A stretch of DNA of 64,000 nt from Silurus meridionalis (GCF_014805685.1 NC_060907.1:8083992-8147991), one strand, 5' to 3'; positions 1 to 11,324 are shown, counted from the stretch's first letter. The notes: generated by a model not told the origin, from the sequence alone. Numbers and translations are program-made.

Positions 1-460
1 GATGTTGTAAAGATTTAATATTCTTGAAATCACAGATTTGAAACTACCAACTTTTCTTGCTATGGCTGATAGGGTCATCCCTTTGGCCTTCATCTGGACA
101 ACCTGCTGCCGGAGGCTTTCAGTCACTTTAGAACGGCCCACTATCTTGCAGAGTCAGCGAAACTGGAAGTTGGGCTGCCAGTTAAATAGGGGTTGACAGA
201 TAATCAAGGAAATTAGCACCAGGCGCCAGATTAACACCAGTAACTGGGAGGAATCTGAAAGTGTTCTCTGATTTTGATCAGTGTGTTTTCTGAAAAATAA
301 TGTTTTATTTGGAAATGCCTTAGTTATTTTGTGGAAAAGGTGTTCTGGTAGCATGGTATAGACAGAACAAAAACTCCTTCAACTGTTGAGCAGTGAAGAT
401 GACATTATTTCAGAATTGTTCAATTGTTTATAAATTGTTCTCTAATTTTGATCTCCAGTG

Positions 461-466
<6 letters not shown>
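1..466 (-). mobile_element. Tc1-like transposon, 5' end and start of transposase (cut by window edge)
   Basis: Read on the minus strand, about positions 140 to 1 encode a helix-turn-helix of Tc1-type transposases (a stretch reading VTESLRQQVVQMKAKGMTLS and continuing with SAIARKVG-like residues). The noncoding part runs out to about 464 and ends in a terminal repeat finishing CCAGTGTA. A related motif (GTTCTCTGATTTTGATCA) lies inside near 250-285 and matches the outer copy near 437-456, which fits the double inverted/direct repeat ends of this group. The rest lies left of the window. Confidence 0.75.

Positions 467-535
<69 letters not shown>
461..535. repeat. (CATA)n/(CA)n microsatellite
   Basis: A short CATA run followed by about 30 CA units. 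It sits exactly between two Tc1-like elements, so both used or created this junction. The open reading frame across it is only repeat. Confidence 0.95.
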
Positions 536-537
<2 letters not shown>

Positions 538-2345
538 AGCAAAATTTTGAATGCAACACTTGTTTTTGCTGAACTCAAAGATCTAAAACTTTTTCTATGT
601 ACACAAAAGGCCTATTTCTCGCAAATATTTTTCACAGATATGTCTAAATCTGTGTTAGTAAGCACTTCTCCTCCGCTGAGATAATTCATCCACTTCACAG
701 GTGTGGCAGATCAAGATGCTGATTAGACAGCATGATTATTGCACAGGTGTGCCTCAGGCTGGCCACAATAAAACGCCACAATAAAATGTGCAGTTTTACT
801 GAATTGGGGGTCCAAAAACCAGTCAGTACCTGGCATGACCACCATTTGCCTCATGCATTTTGACCAGTGAAAAACAGGATTCATCCGTCGAGAAAACACC
901 TCTCCAAAGTGTTAGACAGCATTGAATGTATTTGTCCATTCAAGTCAGTTATGACAACAAACTGCAGTCAGGTTGAGACCCCCAATGAGGACAACGAGCA
1001 TGCAGATGAGCTTCCCTGAGACGGTTTCTATCTGTTTGGTCATAGACAATCATGGAGGTGAAGATGCTTGATATGGAGGTCCTGCAGAGGCGATTTCTTT
1101 AAGACTGCAAGGGAAGCTCGGCTTCCCTTATAATGTCACAAAATTAATGGTCAAATATGTACTATTGTATTAACATTTTATTGACTAAAAATGCGTTAGA
1201 AAACGTTCATCTCAAAGACGAGTTCGTTCAGAATCAGTTACATATAGCAGGTCGGCTGACTCGATTTCCTTCTCATACATTCCCGCAGCGTCACAGTGCA
1301 TTTCCCTATTGAAGCCCAGCGTCCATTGACTTCAATGGGGCTGCTTTGAACGGTTTTTTTCAGCGCTTCGAAACTAGACGGTCATTGGATAAACGCTGCG
1401 ATTATGTCCCGCCCACGGACGCTCAGCGTCTCTGGGGATGAATGGGAGTGGGCTGGCCCGGACTCCGAGCTTCTGCGTGATGATTGGAGGGTCTGTCGAA
1501 AGACTGCATCTCCTTTTGACTGACAGCGATTCTGTACTATAAGGAATCACTGAAGCTATTCGCGCTCAGTCCCATCGCGGATTTCTCAAGTTCAGTCGAA
1601 ATAAAACTGCTGCAACCTATTTCTTTGATATTTGCTTGGCGAAATTGCTTGATTTTCATCATACATTTCACACAATTATACACCACATTCCTTGTTTCAG
1701 TTTTACAGAGTTTAATATTTTTTTTTTAGATCGTTCATTCATTCATTCATTCATTCATATAACGTTATTCTGCAGGTGTAGAAAGGAGCTTCTCCTGTTT
1801 AAAGCGACTCAAGTCCTACACCCGAAACACAATGGGCCAAGGCCGTTTAAGCAGCCTAGCTCTGCTGGCCATTGAGAGGACACTGGTCAAGTCACTTGAA
1901 AAGACTCCTAGTTGGTACGACAGGGTCACAGACCATTTTCTTGAAAAGGAACGTAGGGCAGAATTTACTTTTAAATAAATAGACAATTTTATGATGTAGG
2001 CCAAAAATGAGCTTCCCCTCTCTGACAGACCAGTAGCCACCACTGAGGTCCTGGGCTGGTGCGGTCACACGTGGTCTGCGGTTGTGAGGTCGCCAGCCTC
2101 AAGCACACCTGTGCAATAATCATGCACGTCTGATGAGCATCTTGATCTGACACACCTGTGAGGTGGATGGATTATCTCGGCAAAGGAGAAGTGCTCACTA
2201 ACACAGATTTAGACAGATTTGTGAACAATATTTGAAAAAAATAGGCCTTTTGTAAACATAGAAAAGTCTTAGATCTTTGAGTTAAGCTCATGAGAAATAG
2301 AGGGCAAACACAAGTGTTCCGTTTTTATAATTTTGTTCATTGTAA
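531..2345 (-). mobile_element. Tc1-like transposon with ~200-bp inverted repeats, internally deleted and split by a hAT element
   Basis: The sequence from about 531 to 830 is the reverse complement of 2090 to 2345 apart from scattered changes, giving long terminal inverted repeats. Between them are minus-strand transposase remnants (860-1084, including the MDESRF-type motif read from GGATTCATCC) and a resumed segment at 2046-2088. Parts of the coding region are missing near 860 and 2088, so it cannot make a transposase. A 961-bp element interrupts it at 1085-2045. A second copy of the family is at 24750-25278. Confidence 0.85.
1085..2045. mobile_element. Non-autonomous hAT element nested in the Tc1-like copy
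   Basis: The 8 bases AGGTCCTG at 1077-1084 are repeated at 2046-2053, which is the target duplication length typical of hAT elements. The termini are hAT-like inverted repeats: CAGAGGCG at the left and, read inward on the other strand, CAGTGGTGG at the right, followed on both sides by GGGAAGCTC about 25-35 bases in. The interior is noncoding, with an (ATTC)n run near 1735-1760. No transposase is visible. Confidence 0.88.
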
Positions 2346-3064
2346 AATAAATAAATAAATAAATAATGATCATTAACAGCAATAAGCTTATTTTTGTTAT
2401 TCAAAATAAAGGAATTTTTTTAATGTTCTACATATTCACTCTGATGATGTCTAGTTTGTTACAGTTCACAAGAAACACAAATGCTTTTCATGATATAAAA
2501 CAGAGAGGGTTTGGCATCAACAGAGTGAATATGAAAAGCATTAAAATCTTTCTGTATCAATGGCAAATGGCAAAATTATTGAAATAGCTTTGTTTTGTTT
2601 AGTACTTTAAATGACTCTTTTCTGAAGAATTCAATTGGCGCATCCATCTGTTTCTCCGCAGCACAACAGCAGACTGTTCTCCAAGCACTTTCCAGGTGTC
2701 GTGCACAGCACCAGGACACTCGTTTAAATTTATGCTGTTTTTGTAAAGAACTTCTCTTGAAGATTCATTTTAAGCTGCATTTAAGCAATAGCGCCCTCTA
2801 GGGCGGCAAAATATAAATGTTACAGATTCTTGTGTAACACCAGTTTTTCTCGGTTTGCTAGTTTTAGTTTCTTGGGCTGCACATTTGAATTCTTTGATTT
2901 CTGTTTTATTTTGTGTGTTTAGTTTCGAAATAGGCGTTTGTTTGGGATTTTATTTTGTTCGTTTTTACTTTTCGTTTTTGAATTTAAATAAATTATTAGG
3001 GACTTCATTTCGGCTCCTTGCCTGTCTTTGAATTTGGGTTAACGCACTCCCCAGTGGGACACTG
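2345..3064. other. Gene-free stretch between transposons
   Basis: AT-rich sequence with a short (AAAT)n run at 2346-2367. I see no exon here. In particular, the short first exon expected for the stonustoxin-like gene that starts at 3684 was looked for and not found. Confidence 0.5.
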
Positions 3065-3522
3065 ACAGTATATAAGTATTCAGATCCTCTGGGGATGGCT
3101 ACAAAAAAATTGCGGCTGCACTAAAGATTTCCAAGAGCACAGTGGCCTCCATAATTCTCAGATGGAGGAAGTATCGCACATCCAGTACTCTTTCAAGAGC
3201 TATTCTTCCAGCCAAACTGAGCAAACAGGGGTGAAGCACTTTCGTAAGAGAGATGACCAAGAACCTGAAGGTCATTCTGACTGAGCTGTGGAGATCCTGT
3301 TTTGCTAATGGTGCTTCAACTCAGTACTGAGTAAAGGGTCTGAATGCTTATACATGTGATATTTCAGGTTTTTGTAAAAAAAAAAAATACAGACATTTCT
3401 AGAATTATTTTTTCATTATGGGGTAGTGAGTGTAAATAATGAGAAAAAAAACAATTGTAGTATCAGGCTGCAACATAAAATTTGAAGTGAATGGGGTCTG
3501 AATACTTTTTGAATACACTGCT
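3065..3522 (+). mobile_element. Tc1-like remnant (short derivative)
   Basis: The ends are inverted to each other: TATTCAGATCC at the left and GGGTCTGAATAC at the right. Between them, 3095-3230 reads in the plus direction as a decayed Tc1 transposase HTH region (ALKISKSTVASIILRW-like). The middle of the element is missing. It lies immediately upstream of the stonustoxin-like exon. Confidence 0.7.
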
Positions 3523-3683
3523 GTGCTACTGTCAGAGATGCTGGTATTAGAAAAGTATTTAAGATATTCTGACCAATCAGAATTAAACAAACATAGGCAG
3601 TGCACAAAAGTTAATAGCAAATGATATTTGATAAATCATAAATATTTCTGATAAAGCTATAACTTATCACATTCTTGTTTCAG

Positions 3684-6600
3684 GAGTTACTTTATGGGAT
3701 AAAAAGGCATTGCATGATGACCTTGATGTGCGTCAGCAGCCTAGAACACATTTGAAGTTTGCTTCCTCTGATACTCTCAGTGATAAAGCGAACCTCCTAG
3801 ATATAAGTGCTTCACTTAAAGCAAGTTTCTTATGTGGGTTGGTGGAGGTTGGAGGATCAGCAAAGTACCTGTGTGATAACAAATCCTCAGCACATCAATC
3901 CAGAGTTACCATGCAATACAGCCAGACGACACGTTTCGAACAACTCACTATGAAGGAACTTGCCCATATCACATATCCACAAGTATTTGAGCAGAAAACA
4001 GCCACTCATGTAGTTACAGCTGTATTGTATGGAGCTCACGCTTTTATGGTGTTTGATCATAGAAGTGCAGAAAATGAGAACAAACAGAATGTTGAAGGAA
4101 ACCTTTATGCAGTGGTCAAGAAGATACCTACCATTTCCATAGAGGGGGAAGCATCCCTGAAGATGACTGAAGAAGAAAAGAAAGTGGCTGAGAATATCAG
4201 CGTCACATTTTATGGTGACTTTGAACTTGAAGAAAATCCAACCACTTACAAAGATGCATTGGACGTGTACAAGAAGTTGCCCATTCTGATGAAGCAACAA
4301 CAAAATAAAGGTGTACCACTGACTGTGTGGCTGTATCCTCTCACACTTTTGGATAAAGCGGCTGCAAAGTTGGAGAGAGAAATCAGCATGAGTCTGTTGC
4401 ATAAAACAGAAAAAGTGCTGGAAGAGATGGGAGAAGTAGAAAGAAGATGCAATGATTTGATTCAAAAACAAATGACAGATAATTTTCCTGATGTAAAAGC
4501 TAGACTGGTAAAGTTTCAGGATGTTCACATTGGTTATAAGATAGCATTCCAGAAGGCACTGGTCACTATTTTGCCAGATATTCGGGGTGGGACACAGGAG
4601 GACAAGGCACTGGGGGACATACTGAGCATCCACAACACATCACCTTTTACAGCAGATAAAATGAATCAGTGGTTAGATTACATGATGAGTGAATTGAGTA
4701 TACTGAGTTCCTGTTTGCCGAATGACCTCAAGGTTGTGACAACAATGGGTTCATTAAATTCCATCATTTTGGACCCTACTGTAGATGTGGTGGTATGTTT
4801 GTCTTTTACGTCTCTAAAGTATGAAGACTCCTACCTGGCAGCTACAGAAGACTTTCTGAATCATGGAGGGTTTACAAAACCTGAGCAAACAAAAGAGAAA
4901 CTGTTCTCTCTCCAAGACGCACAGTTTTGGTTCAGTTCTCCTGACATTTCCAAGCGCATGAGGCAGAATCTTTCTCTCTTTACTGCATTTTCAAAGGCCA
5001 ATAAAAATGACAACAAACTCAAATTCATCACTACCTCCATATCTGACTCCAGCAATCCAGGAATCTCCATCCGACTTTATCAGGAGGGCAGGCTAACAGA
5101 TCCTAATTTCCAGCCTGTATCCAAACCAGCAAAACCTGTGCTGGAGACCAGTGATGAAAATGTCACTCTGAAGTTTTCAAAATCCCCAACAGGAGAGACG
5201 GTGCGGTTTAGAGTTGAGTACAGGACGACACTGCCAACTGATTCAGCAACTGATGTTGACACATGGAAAGTCACAGACACTTCAGATGCACAGACCAGCT
5301 TCACACTGACTGAACTAACGCCAGGAGAACAATACTGGGTCCGATACAGAGCTGTTAGTGATGTGGGAGTGAGTGAAGCCAGCGACTGTGTCTCCTTTAC
5401 CTTTAAGAAGAAGCGCAACACATTCACAGTGGGCCAGTCATGGGTTAGTTATTATACCTACTTTAATTTCTTGTTTAAATTTTATTTTAATAACAATGTA
5501 TAATAACAATTTAAAAAAAATATCTGATGGAGTCTTTTCTTTACACTTAAATACACTTATTTTAATCAAAGGTATAAATGAGAATAATTCAAATGAATTA
5601 TGTATAATATGTCCACATGTATTATTATATATATACAGGGAGTGCAGAATTATTAGGCAAATGAGTATTTTGACCACATCATCCTCGTTATGCATGTTGT
5701 CTTACTCCAAGCTGTATAGGCTGGAAAGCCTACTACCAATTAAGCATATTAGGTGATGTGCATCTCTGTAATGAGAAGGGGTGTGGTCTAATGACATCAA
5801 CACCCTATATCAGGTGTGCATAATTATTAGGCAACTTCCTTTCCTTTGGCAAAATGGGTCAAAAGAAGGACTTGACAGGCTCAGAAAAGTCAAAAATAGT
5901 GAGATATATTGCAGAGGGATGCAGCAGTCTTAAAATAGCCAAGCTTCTGAAGCGTGATCATCGAACAATCAAGCGTTTCATTCAAAATAGTCAACAGGGT
6001 CGCAAGAAGCGTGTGGAAAACCAAGGCGCAAAATAACTGCCCGTGAACTGAGAAAAGTCAAGCGTGCAGCCGCCAAGATGCCACTTGCCACCAGTTTGGC
6101 CATATTTCAGAGCTGCAACATCACTGAGTGCCCAAAAGCACAAGGTGTGCAATACTCAGAGACATGGCCAAGGTAAGAAAGGCAGAAAGTCGACCACCAC
6201 TGAACAAGACACACAAGCTGAAACGTCAAGGCTGGGCCAAGAAATATCTCAAGACTGATTTTTCTAAGGTTTTATGGACTGATGAAATGAGAGTGAGTCT
6301 TGATGGGCCAGATGGATGGGCCCGTGGCTGGATTGGTAAAGGGCAGAGAGCTCCAGTCCGACTCAGACGCCAGCAAGGTGGAGGTGGAGTACTGGTTTGG
6401 GCTGGTATCATCAAAGATGAGCTTGTGGGGCCTTTTCGGGTTGAGGATGGAGTCAAGCTGAACTCCCAGTCCTACTGCCAGTTTCTGGAAGACACCTTCT
6501 TCAAGCAGTGGTACAGGAAGAAGTCTGCATCCTTCAAGAAAACATGATTTTCATGCAGGACAATGCTCCATCACACACGTCCAAGTACTCCACAGCGTGG

Positions 6601-7183
6601 CTGGCAAGAAAGGGTATAAAGAAGAAAATCTAATGATATGGCCTCCTTGTTCACCTGATCTGAACCCCATTGAGAACCTGTGGTCCATCATCAAATGTGC
6701 GATTTACAAGGAGGAAAACAGTACACCTCTCTGAACAGTGTCTGGGAGGCTGTGGTTGCTGCTGCACGCAATGTTGATGGTGAACAGATCAAAACACTGA
6801 CAGAATCCATGGATGGCAGGCTTTTGAGTGTCCTTGCAAAGAAAGGTGGCTATATTGGTCACTGATTTGTTTTTGTTTGGTTTTGAATGTCAGAAATGTA
6901 TATTTGTGAATGTTGAGATGTTATATTGGTTTCACTGGTAAAAATAAATAATTGAAATGGGTATAAATTTGTTTTTGTTGTTGCCTAATAATTATGCACA
7001 GTAATAGTCACCTGCACACACAGATATCCCCTAAAATAGCTAAAACTAAAACTACTTCCAAAAATATTCAGCTTTGATATTAATGAGTTTTTTGTGTTCA
7101 TTGAGAACATGGTTGTTGTTCAAATTAAATCCTCAAATAAAATTAATCCTCAAAAATACAACTTGCCTAATAATTCTGCACTC

Positions 7184-7274
<91 letters not shown>

Positions 7275-7469
7275 ACAGTTATTTATGTAGCAAACTGTTT
7301 TCCCCACAGAACTTTTCCATGCATTCTAACTTAAATGAACTAAGGACAGAAATAATGACCAGTACGGGAATGTCACGATGGTCTCCCTCTACTATCAACT
7401 CAGAGCTTACAAATGTTGTCAGCAGTCCCGTGAGTAGCAACAGTTTAAAATAAGTTCCTAAGTCATATT

Positions 7470-7528
<59 letters not shown>

Positions 7529-9981
7529 TAATAATAAAAACAATAATAATACATTATTTTCTATTGAAAATATACACTACACATGTCAGGACAATGACAG
7601 TTACTGGTAAATTTTTGATTTAATGAAAATAAAAATTAGATTCAGAAAGAGCTTTATTGCCAAGTATTGGAATTTGTTTTGGTTAAAGAAGCTTTCAGTT
7701 GCACTTTTTTTAAAACAATAAATAAAATAAAATGTAATAATATTGATAAAAACAGTGTTATTGCACATTTAAAGAACAGTTTTTGTTATAAAGAAAAATA
7801 AATCAAAAGTAATATTGCACAGCAAAAATAGAAGTGGGTAAGATATACTTTTTTTCCAGTCAAGTATGTAGATGACCACTGTGTATTTCTCTTTCTGGAA
7901 AGTAAAATAATTCATATAAAGTGTGAATTAAACTTGAGTGTGGTTTGGTTTCTATAAACACATTCTATTAGAAATTAATGAATGTTAAATGTTTATACTC
8001 ACCACAGGACATTCCTTACACATATGCAATTTCTGGAGGGCTGAGACCAGGGATGGCTTTTTACGTCCAAGGAGTTGTTTCTGGTCAAACGTATGTATTC
8101 AAGTTATTGATCCTGATCAAATGGTTATTTGCTATTTATGGGACCATGGACCTAATAAAACTTAATAAAAATTAATGAGAGCACATTTAATCTTTACACA
8201 CAGGTTTATAATTAATTTTCTGAAAAACGAGGATGAGGTAGCTTTTCACATAAAGCATGAGCTCAATAATTTGACGTGGTGTGACAGTTTGAGGAATGGG
8301 AGGTGGGAGAAACAAGAACACACATCAGAATATAAACTTTCTGAAGGATCAGCATTTGACATCTTCATTGTGATCAAAACAGAAGGCTATGAGGTATGAA
8401 CAGTTAAAGAACAATTGAATACAAATAACATAAAAATGATAACCTACAGTATATGTTTCTTCCAGGTATATTTAAATGGAAAGAGATGTTTCCTGTTCAA
8501 GCACCGCATGCCTTTGGAAGAAGTCAATGCACTTAAAATAATTCAAAACGTCATAATTAACACTGTTGGCAGTGTCAAGGTAAGTTAAATACACAGAGAG
8601 CTCTGAAATATGCAGTGACTTACTACTTAATCAATCATGATAAAGCACAGAGTACATTGCCTTTAAACACTACTTTTGTATATATTGTGAATATATTATT
8701 GTGATATGCCCTGGTTGCTGCATACTGAATATTAATATTGAAGCGCATTTTTATATAAACAGCGAAAATAACCATTAAATGTAAGTATTAAATAAAAAAA
8801 AACAGTTTTAAAAACTACTCACCAAGTTAATATGCCTTTTTAATTTTTGTAGTCCTGCTCTTAATCTTATTTGAAATACCTTTCTGTAAATAATGAAGTA
8901 TTCTTCATACTTCTGCTCTCTCCAGAACTGGACCACATCTACCTTTAATAAAGAACTAAACTCAGGCATCTCACGCACAAAACTATCAGACATCCAGTAT
9001 GATATACCACATCCAGTCAGCAGCCCGGTGAGTAATTTCTTGTCATCTCCAGAAAAGCTGAAAAATTGCAGATTTATGAGAACATAATCACATGACTAGA
9101 GGTTTACCTTAAAAACTATTGTGCTTAACCACAACAGAGCAAAGCATATTCTGGACCAATCCATGGAGGCCTGAGAGCTGGTGTTGCTTTATTCTTCCAA
9201 GGGGTTGTTGCTTCAGATTGTGATCAGTATGGTGCACGTGTCTTCACTTGATGATAGTTTAAAAGAAATTCATTATGAAATTATAGATTACAGTCATTAA
9301 ATTGTTATAATTATTTATTGCAGATTTATGATTATTCTGTACACTGGGGCAAAAAATCAAGACGTTGCATTCTACTTCAACCCCCGCATGGACTGTGTGG
9401 TCCTTAACAGCTGCACGAATTGGGATTGGGATGATCAACTTGTGAGACCTGGAGGCCCATTTGTCAGAGGAGGAGCCTTTGATATCATCATGGTTGTTAA
9501 CCCGGAAAACTATGAGGTTTGATATTTGAATAAATTAAAAAATGGCTAAAATTTTAAACAAACTGATTAAATATGGGTTGATTTTATTTGTTCAGGTGAT
9601 TGTGAATGGCCTAAAATATTGCACGTTCGATCACCGCCTACCAGTGGACAAAGTGACTACACTTGGAATTGATGGAGACGTCTTCATGAACAACTTCAGC
9701 ATTATTGAAGTAGGTTATTTTTTTCTATTTTACTATGTTATCATGAAGTATTTTCTTGACAACTTCAGTGTTTAAACTAGAACAATATGAACATTTGAGG
9801 AAATCCATTGTGCAAAGAAAACCTTTATAAAATCCTTTAAGTAAAAATGTGCAAAATATCAAGTTTATATTTTGTGTTAATAAATTTGTTTTAATGATAA
9901 TAAACCTGTATGTTAAAGAAGATTCTTTTTTATCAGGTGGAAACTGTTACCCTGAAAATCACCTATCCTGCATATATTTGA
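3684..9981 (+). CDS. Stonustoxin-like/FN3/tandem-galectin protein, 5' partial
   Basis: Ten exons join in frame to a stop: 3684-5443, 7310-7429, 8008-8090, 8204-8393, 8466-8579, 8926-9027, 9138-9226, 9324-9516, 9596-9709, 9937-9981 (935 codons seen). The large first exon matches the fish stonustoxin/neoverrucotoxin family: a MACPF-related N-terminal region with the motif SLKASFLCGLVEVGGSAKYL, a helical region, then a thioredoxin-like region. It is followed by a fibronectin type III domain (about residues 470-566 counted from the ATG at 3710) in place of the PRY-SPRY end of the venom proteins. Each galectin module follows a linker exon ending in SSP. The exon at 3684 opens with two bases completing a glycine codon, as in family members, so a short upstream coding exon is missing here. 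Many non-venomous fish carry such genes; a role in defence is possible but not shown. The galectin exons could instead be a separate gene, though every junction phase is compatible with one transcript. Confidence 0.72.
5636..7186 (+). mobile_element. Full-length but decayed Tc1/mariner transposon in intron
   Basis: The element is 1,551 bp and flanked by TA. Terminal repeats of about 24 bases pair (5636-5660 with 7163-7186, core GTGCAGAATTATTAGGCAA), and a second inner pair (5816-5835 with 6980-6999, core GCATAATTATTAGGCAAC) gives a nested IR/DR arrangement. The transposase reads from 5854 in pieces: an HTH (MGQKKDLTGSEKSKIVRYIA), LWTDEM, GGGGVLVWAGI, a DNAPSH-type motif near 6560 and [11 protein letters not shown] near 6655. 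Frameshifts near 6030, 6545 and 6610 break it. It lies between the SNTX exon and the first linker exon. Confidence 0.93.
7187..7271. repeat. (TA)n array abutting the transposon
   Basis: About 42 uninterrupted TA units begin at the right end of the Tc1/mariner element. The left flank at 5625-5635 is also TA-rich. Confidence 0.95.
7468..7530. repeat. (AAT)n microsatellite
   Basis: About 20 AAT units in the intron after the first linker exon. Confidence 0.95.
8008..8579 (+). other. Galectin module 1 (three exons of the gene at 3684-9981)
   Basis: Exons 8008-8090, 8204-8393 and 8466-8579 encode one galectin-type beta-sandwich. It opens with a GGLRPGM motif and closes with a VYLNGKR...FKHRMPLEEVN strand pair. 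The sugar-contact positions are changed: the usual H-x-N-P-R is HIKHE-like, although a tryptophan is kept (GRWEKQE). Phases 0-2, 2-0 and 0-0 are the same as in module 2. Binding of beta-galactosides is doubtful. Confidence 0.85.
8926..9981 (+). other. Linker plus galectin module 2
   Basis: Exon 8926-9027 is a linker ending PVSSP, parallel to the linker exon 7310-7429. Exons 9138-9226, 9324-9516 and 9596-9709 encode the second galectin domain, and 9937-9981 supplies the last strand and the stop. It keeps NPR (FYFNPRMD) and a WDW tryptophan pair but lacks the usual histidine and the WGxEER acid pattern. The FDHRLPVDKV and LGIDGDV motifs are well kept. Confidence 0.87.
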
Positions 9982-10406
9982 AGATTCAGATCCCCCCAAA
10001 AGAATGTGTTTGCTTCATTCTTCTCAACTTCATCAGGATGACAACAAATGTCTTTAATTATTCAGTCATTTTTTCTCAGGATTATATTGTATTAGATTTC
10101 CTTTGCATATTGTTGTTGGAAATTATGCCATATATCCTTCGTACGATTTTGTTGTCATTTAACAATACTTAATGATACTGCTACTTTCACTTGATCTAAA
10201 CATAATTACCTTTGGAGCAGCAAATATTCAGTTAATAAATGTAGGTTTTTCTATACATATGCTTTTTAGATGAACACATTTTTCAATAACAGAGGCAATA
10301 GAGGTCTGGAAATTACTGTAGTTGTGGTAACAAAAGTTCTATAGTTGACATTTTCCTTTTCTTTTCTTTCTTTTTTAATCCAATATGATTTTAGATTAGA
10401 TTACAA

Positions 10407-10465
10407 TCTAATGATTGTATCTAATGATCTAATGATTGTATCTAATGATCTAATGATTGTAATCA
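10407..10465. repeat. Three copies of a 21-bp tandem repeat
   Basis: TCTAATGATTGTA recurs at 10407, 10428 and 10449, with CTAATGAT spacers, giving a period of 21 bases. Confidence 0.85.
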
Positions 10466-11159
10466 TTAAATAAATAATAAAATAAAGTTTGAAACATTGT
10501 CTGACTTTCTTTTCTTGGACAAATTCGATACATAATGTGTCACTGTAAACCTAATGTGAATTCTCTCTTAATGGTATTATTATTGCTGATCATATATTAT
10601 TTTAAATCAAACAATTATATTGCAACAATTATAAACAATTATATTGATTTTTGCATAAGCAAAAAGTGTATTTAGAAAAGCATGAGATGGTTTACAACGC
10701 AGGGACAAGAAATATGATTTAACAGTCATGTGTCTGAAGGAATGAATCATAGAAAAAGAAGTTAATACATTAGTATCTGCATCATTTGATAAATATAAAA
10801 GTGGTAAAAAACGGAGACATAAGACTCATACATTTAAAAAGAAACATACATTTATATAGAAGGCCATGTATCTAACTTAAAATGAAAAATCTTTTAAGTC
10901 ACTGTCCTTAATTCTTATTAAGCCAAATACAAATGGTTTATACAACATTTCCTAAGAGTAATAATAAAAGCCACATCATTCATTGATACAGTATGTATTT
11001 AATTTGTTGTATTTTTTCTACACTTACACTTTTGTCTCATGAATCATTTGTGGAAATTCCAACTAACAAGTGTGATTTTTCCACAAACTAATAATAGTGT
11101 GAATTCTCAGGAATGGACAGTCAGTAAAGTGTGTGAGTGCAGAGCTCGAGTTCTGTGGC

Positions 11160-11324
11160 ATGCTGATCGGTCTTGAAAAACTGATGCACGAGTCGCTCAT
11201 GGAAGAGGAGGAGTCGCTGCACACAGGCTGGTCATCTCTTTATGAGCCTGAATGTTTTGGAAACAATTACAATAAGCAGCCTTTCACTTTCTCTCCTTTT
11301 GGAAATTCTTACATGCATTGCTAA
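11160..11324 (+). other. Possible upstream ORF abutting the slc2a15b start
   Basis: An ATG at 11160 opens a 54-codon frame whose TAA (11322-11324) is followed immediately by the GLUT ATG at 11325. It is a real uORF only if this stretch is in the mature 5' untranslated region, which cannot be told from sequence. Confidence 0.35.

Larger units (their letters stand above)
9982..11324. other. Spacer between the galectin-module gene and the GLUT gene
   Basis: AT-rich. AATAAA signals at 10234-10239 and 10481-10486 are candidate polyadenylation sites for the upstream gene. No exon is recognised until the GLUT start codon, although the 5' untranslated region of that gene must lie here. Confidence 0.55.

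Noticed and set aside
424..684. 86-codon frame with a poly-(Thr-His) run
   Set aside because: It is a translated (CA)n microsatellite followed by a transposon terminal repeat.
3887..4633. 248-codon frame on the minus strand
   Set aside because: It is the antisense shadow of the stonustoxin-like exon, which has clear family motifs on the plus strand.
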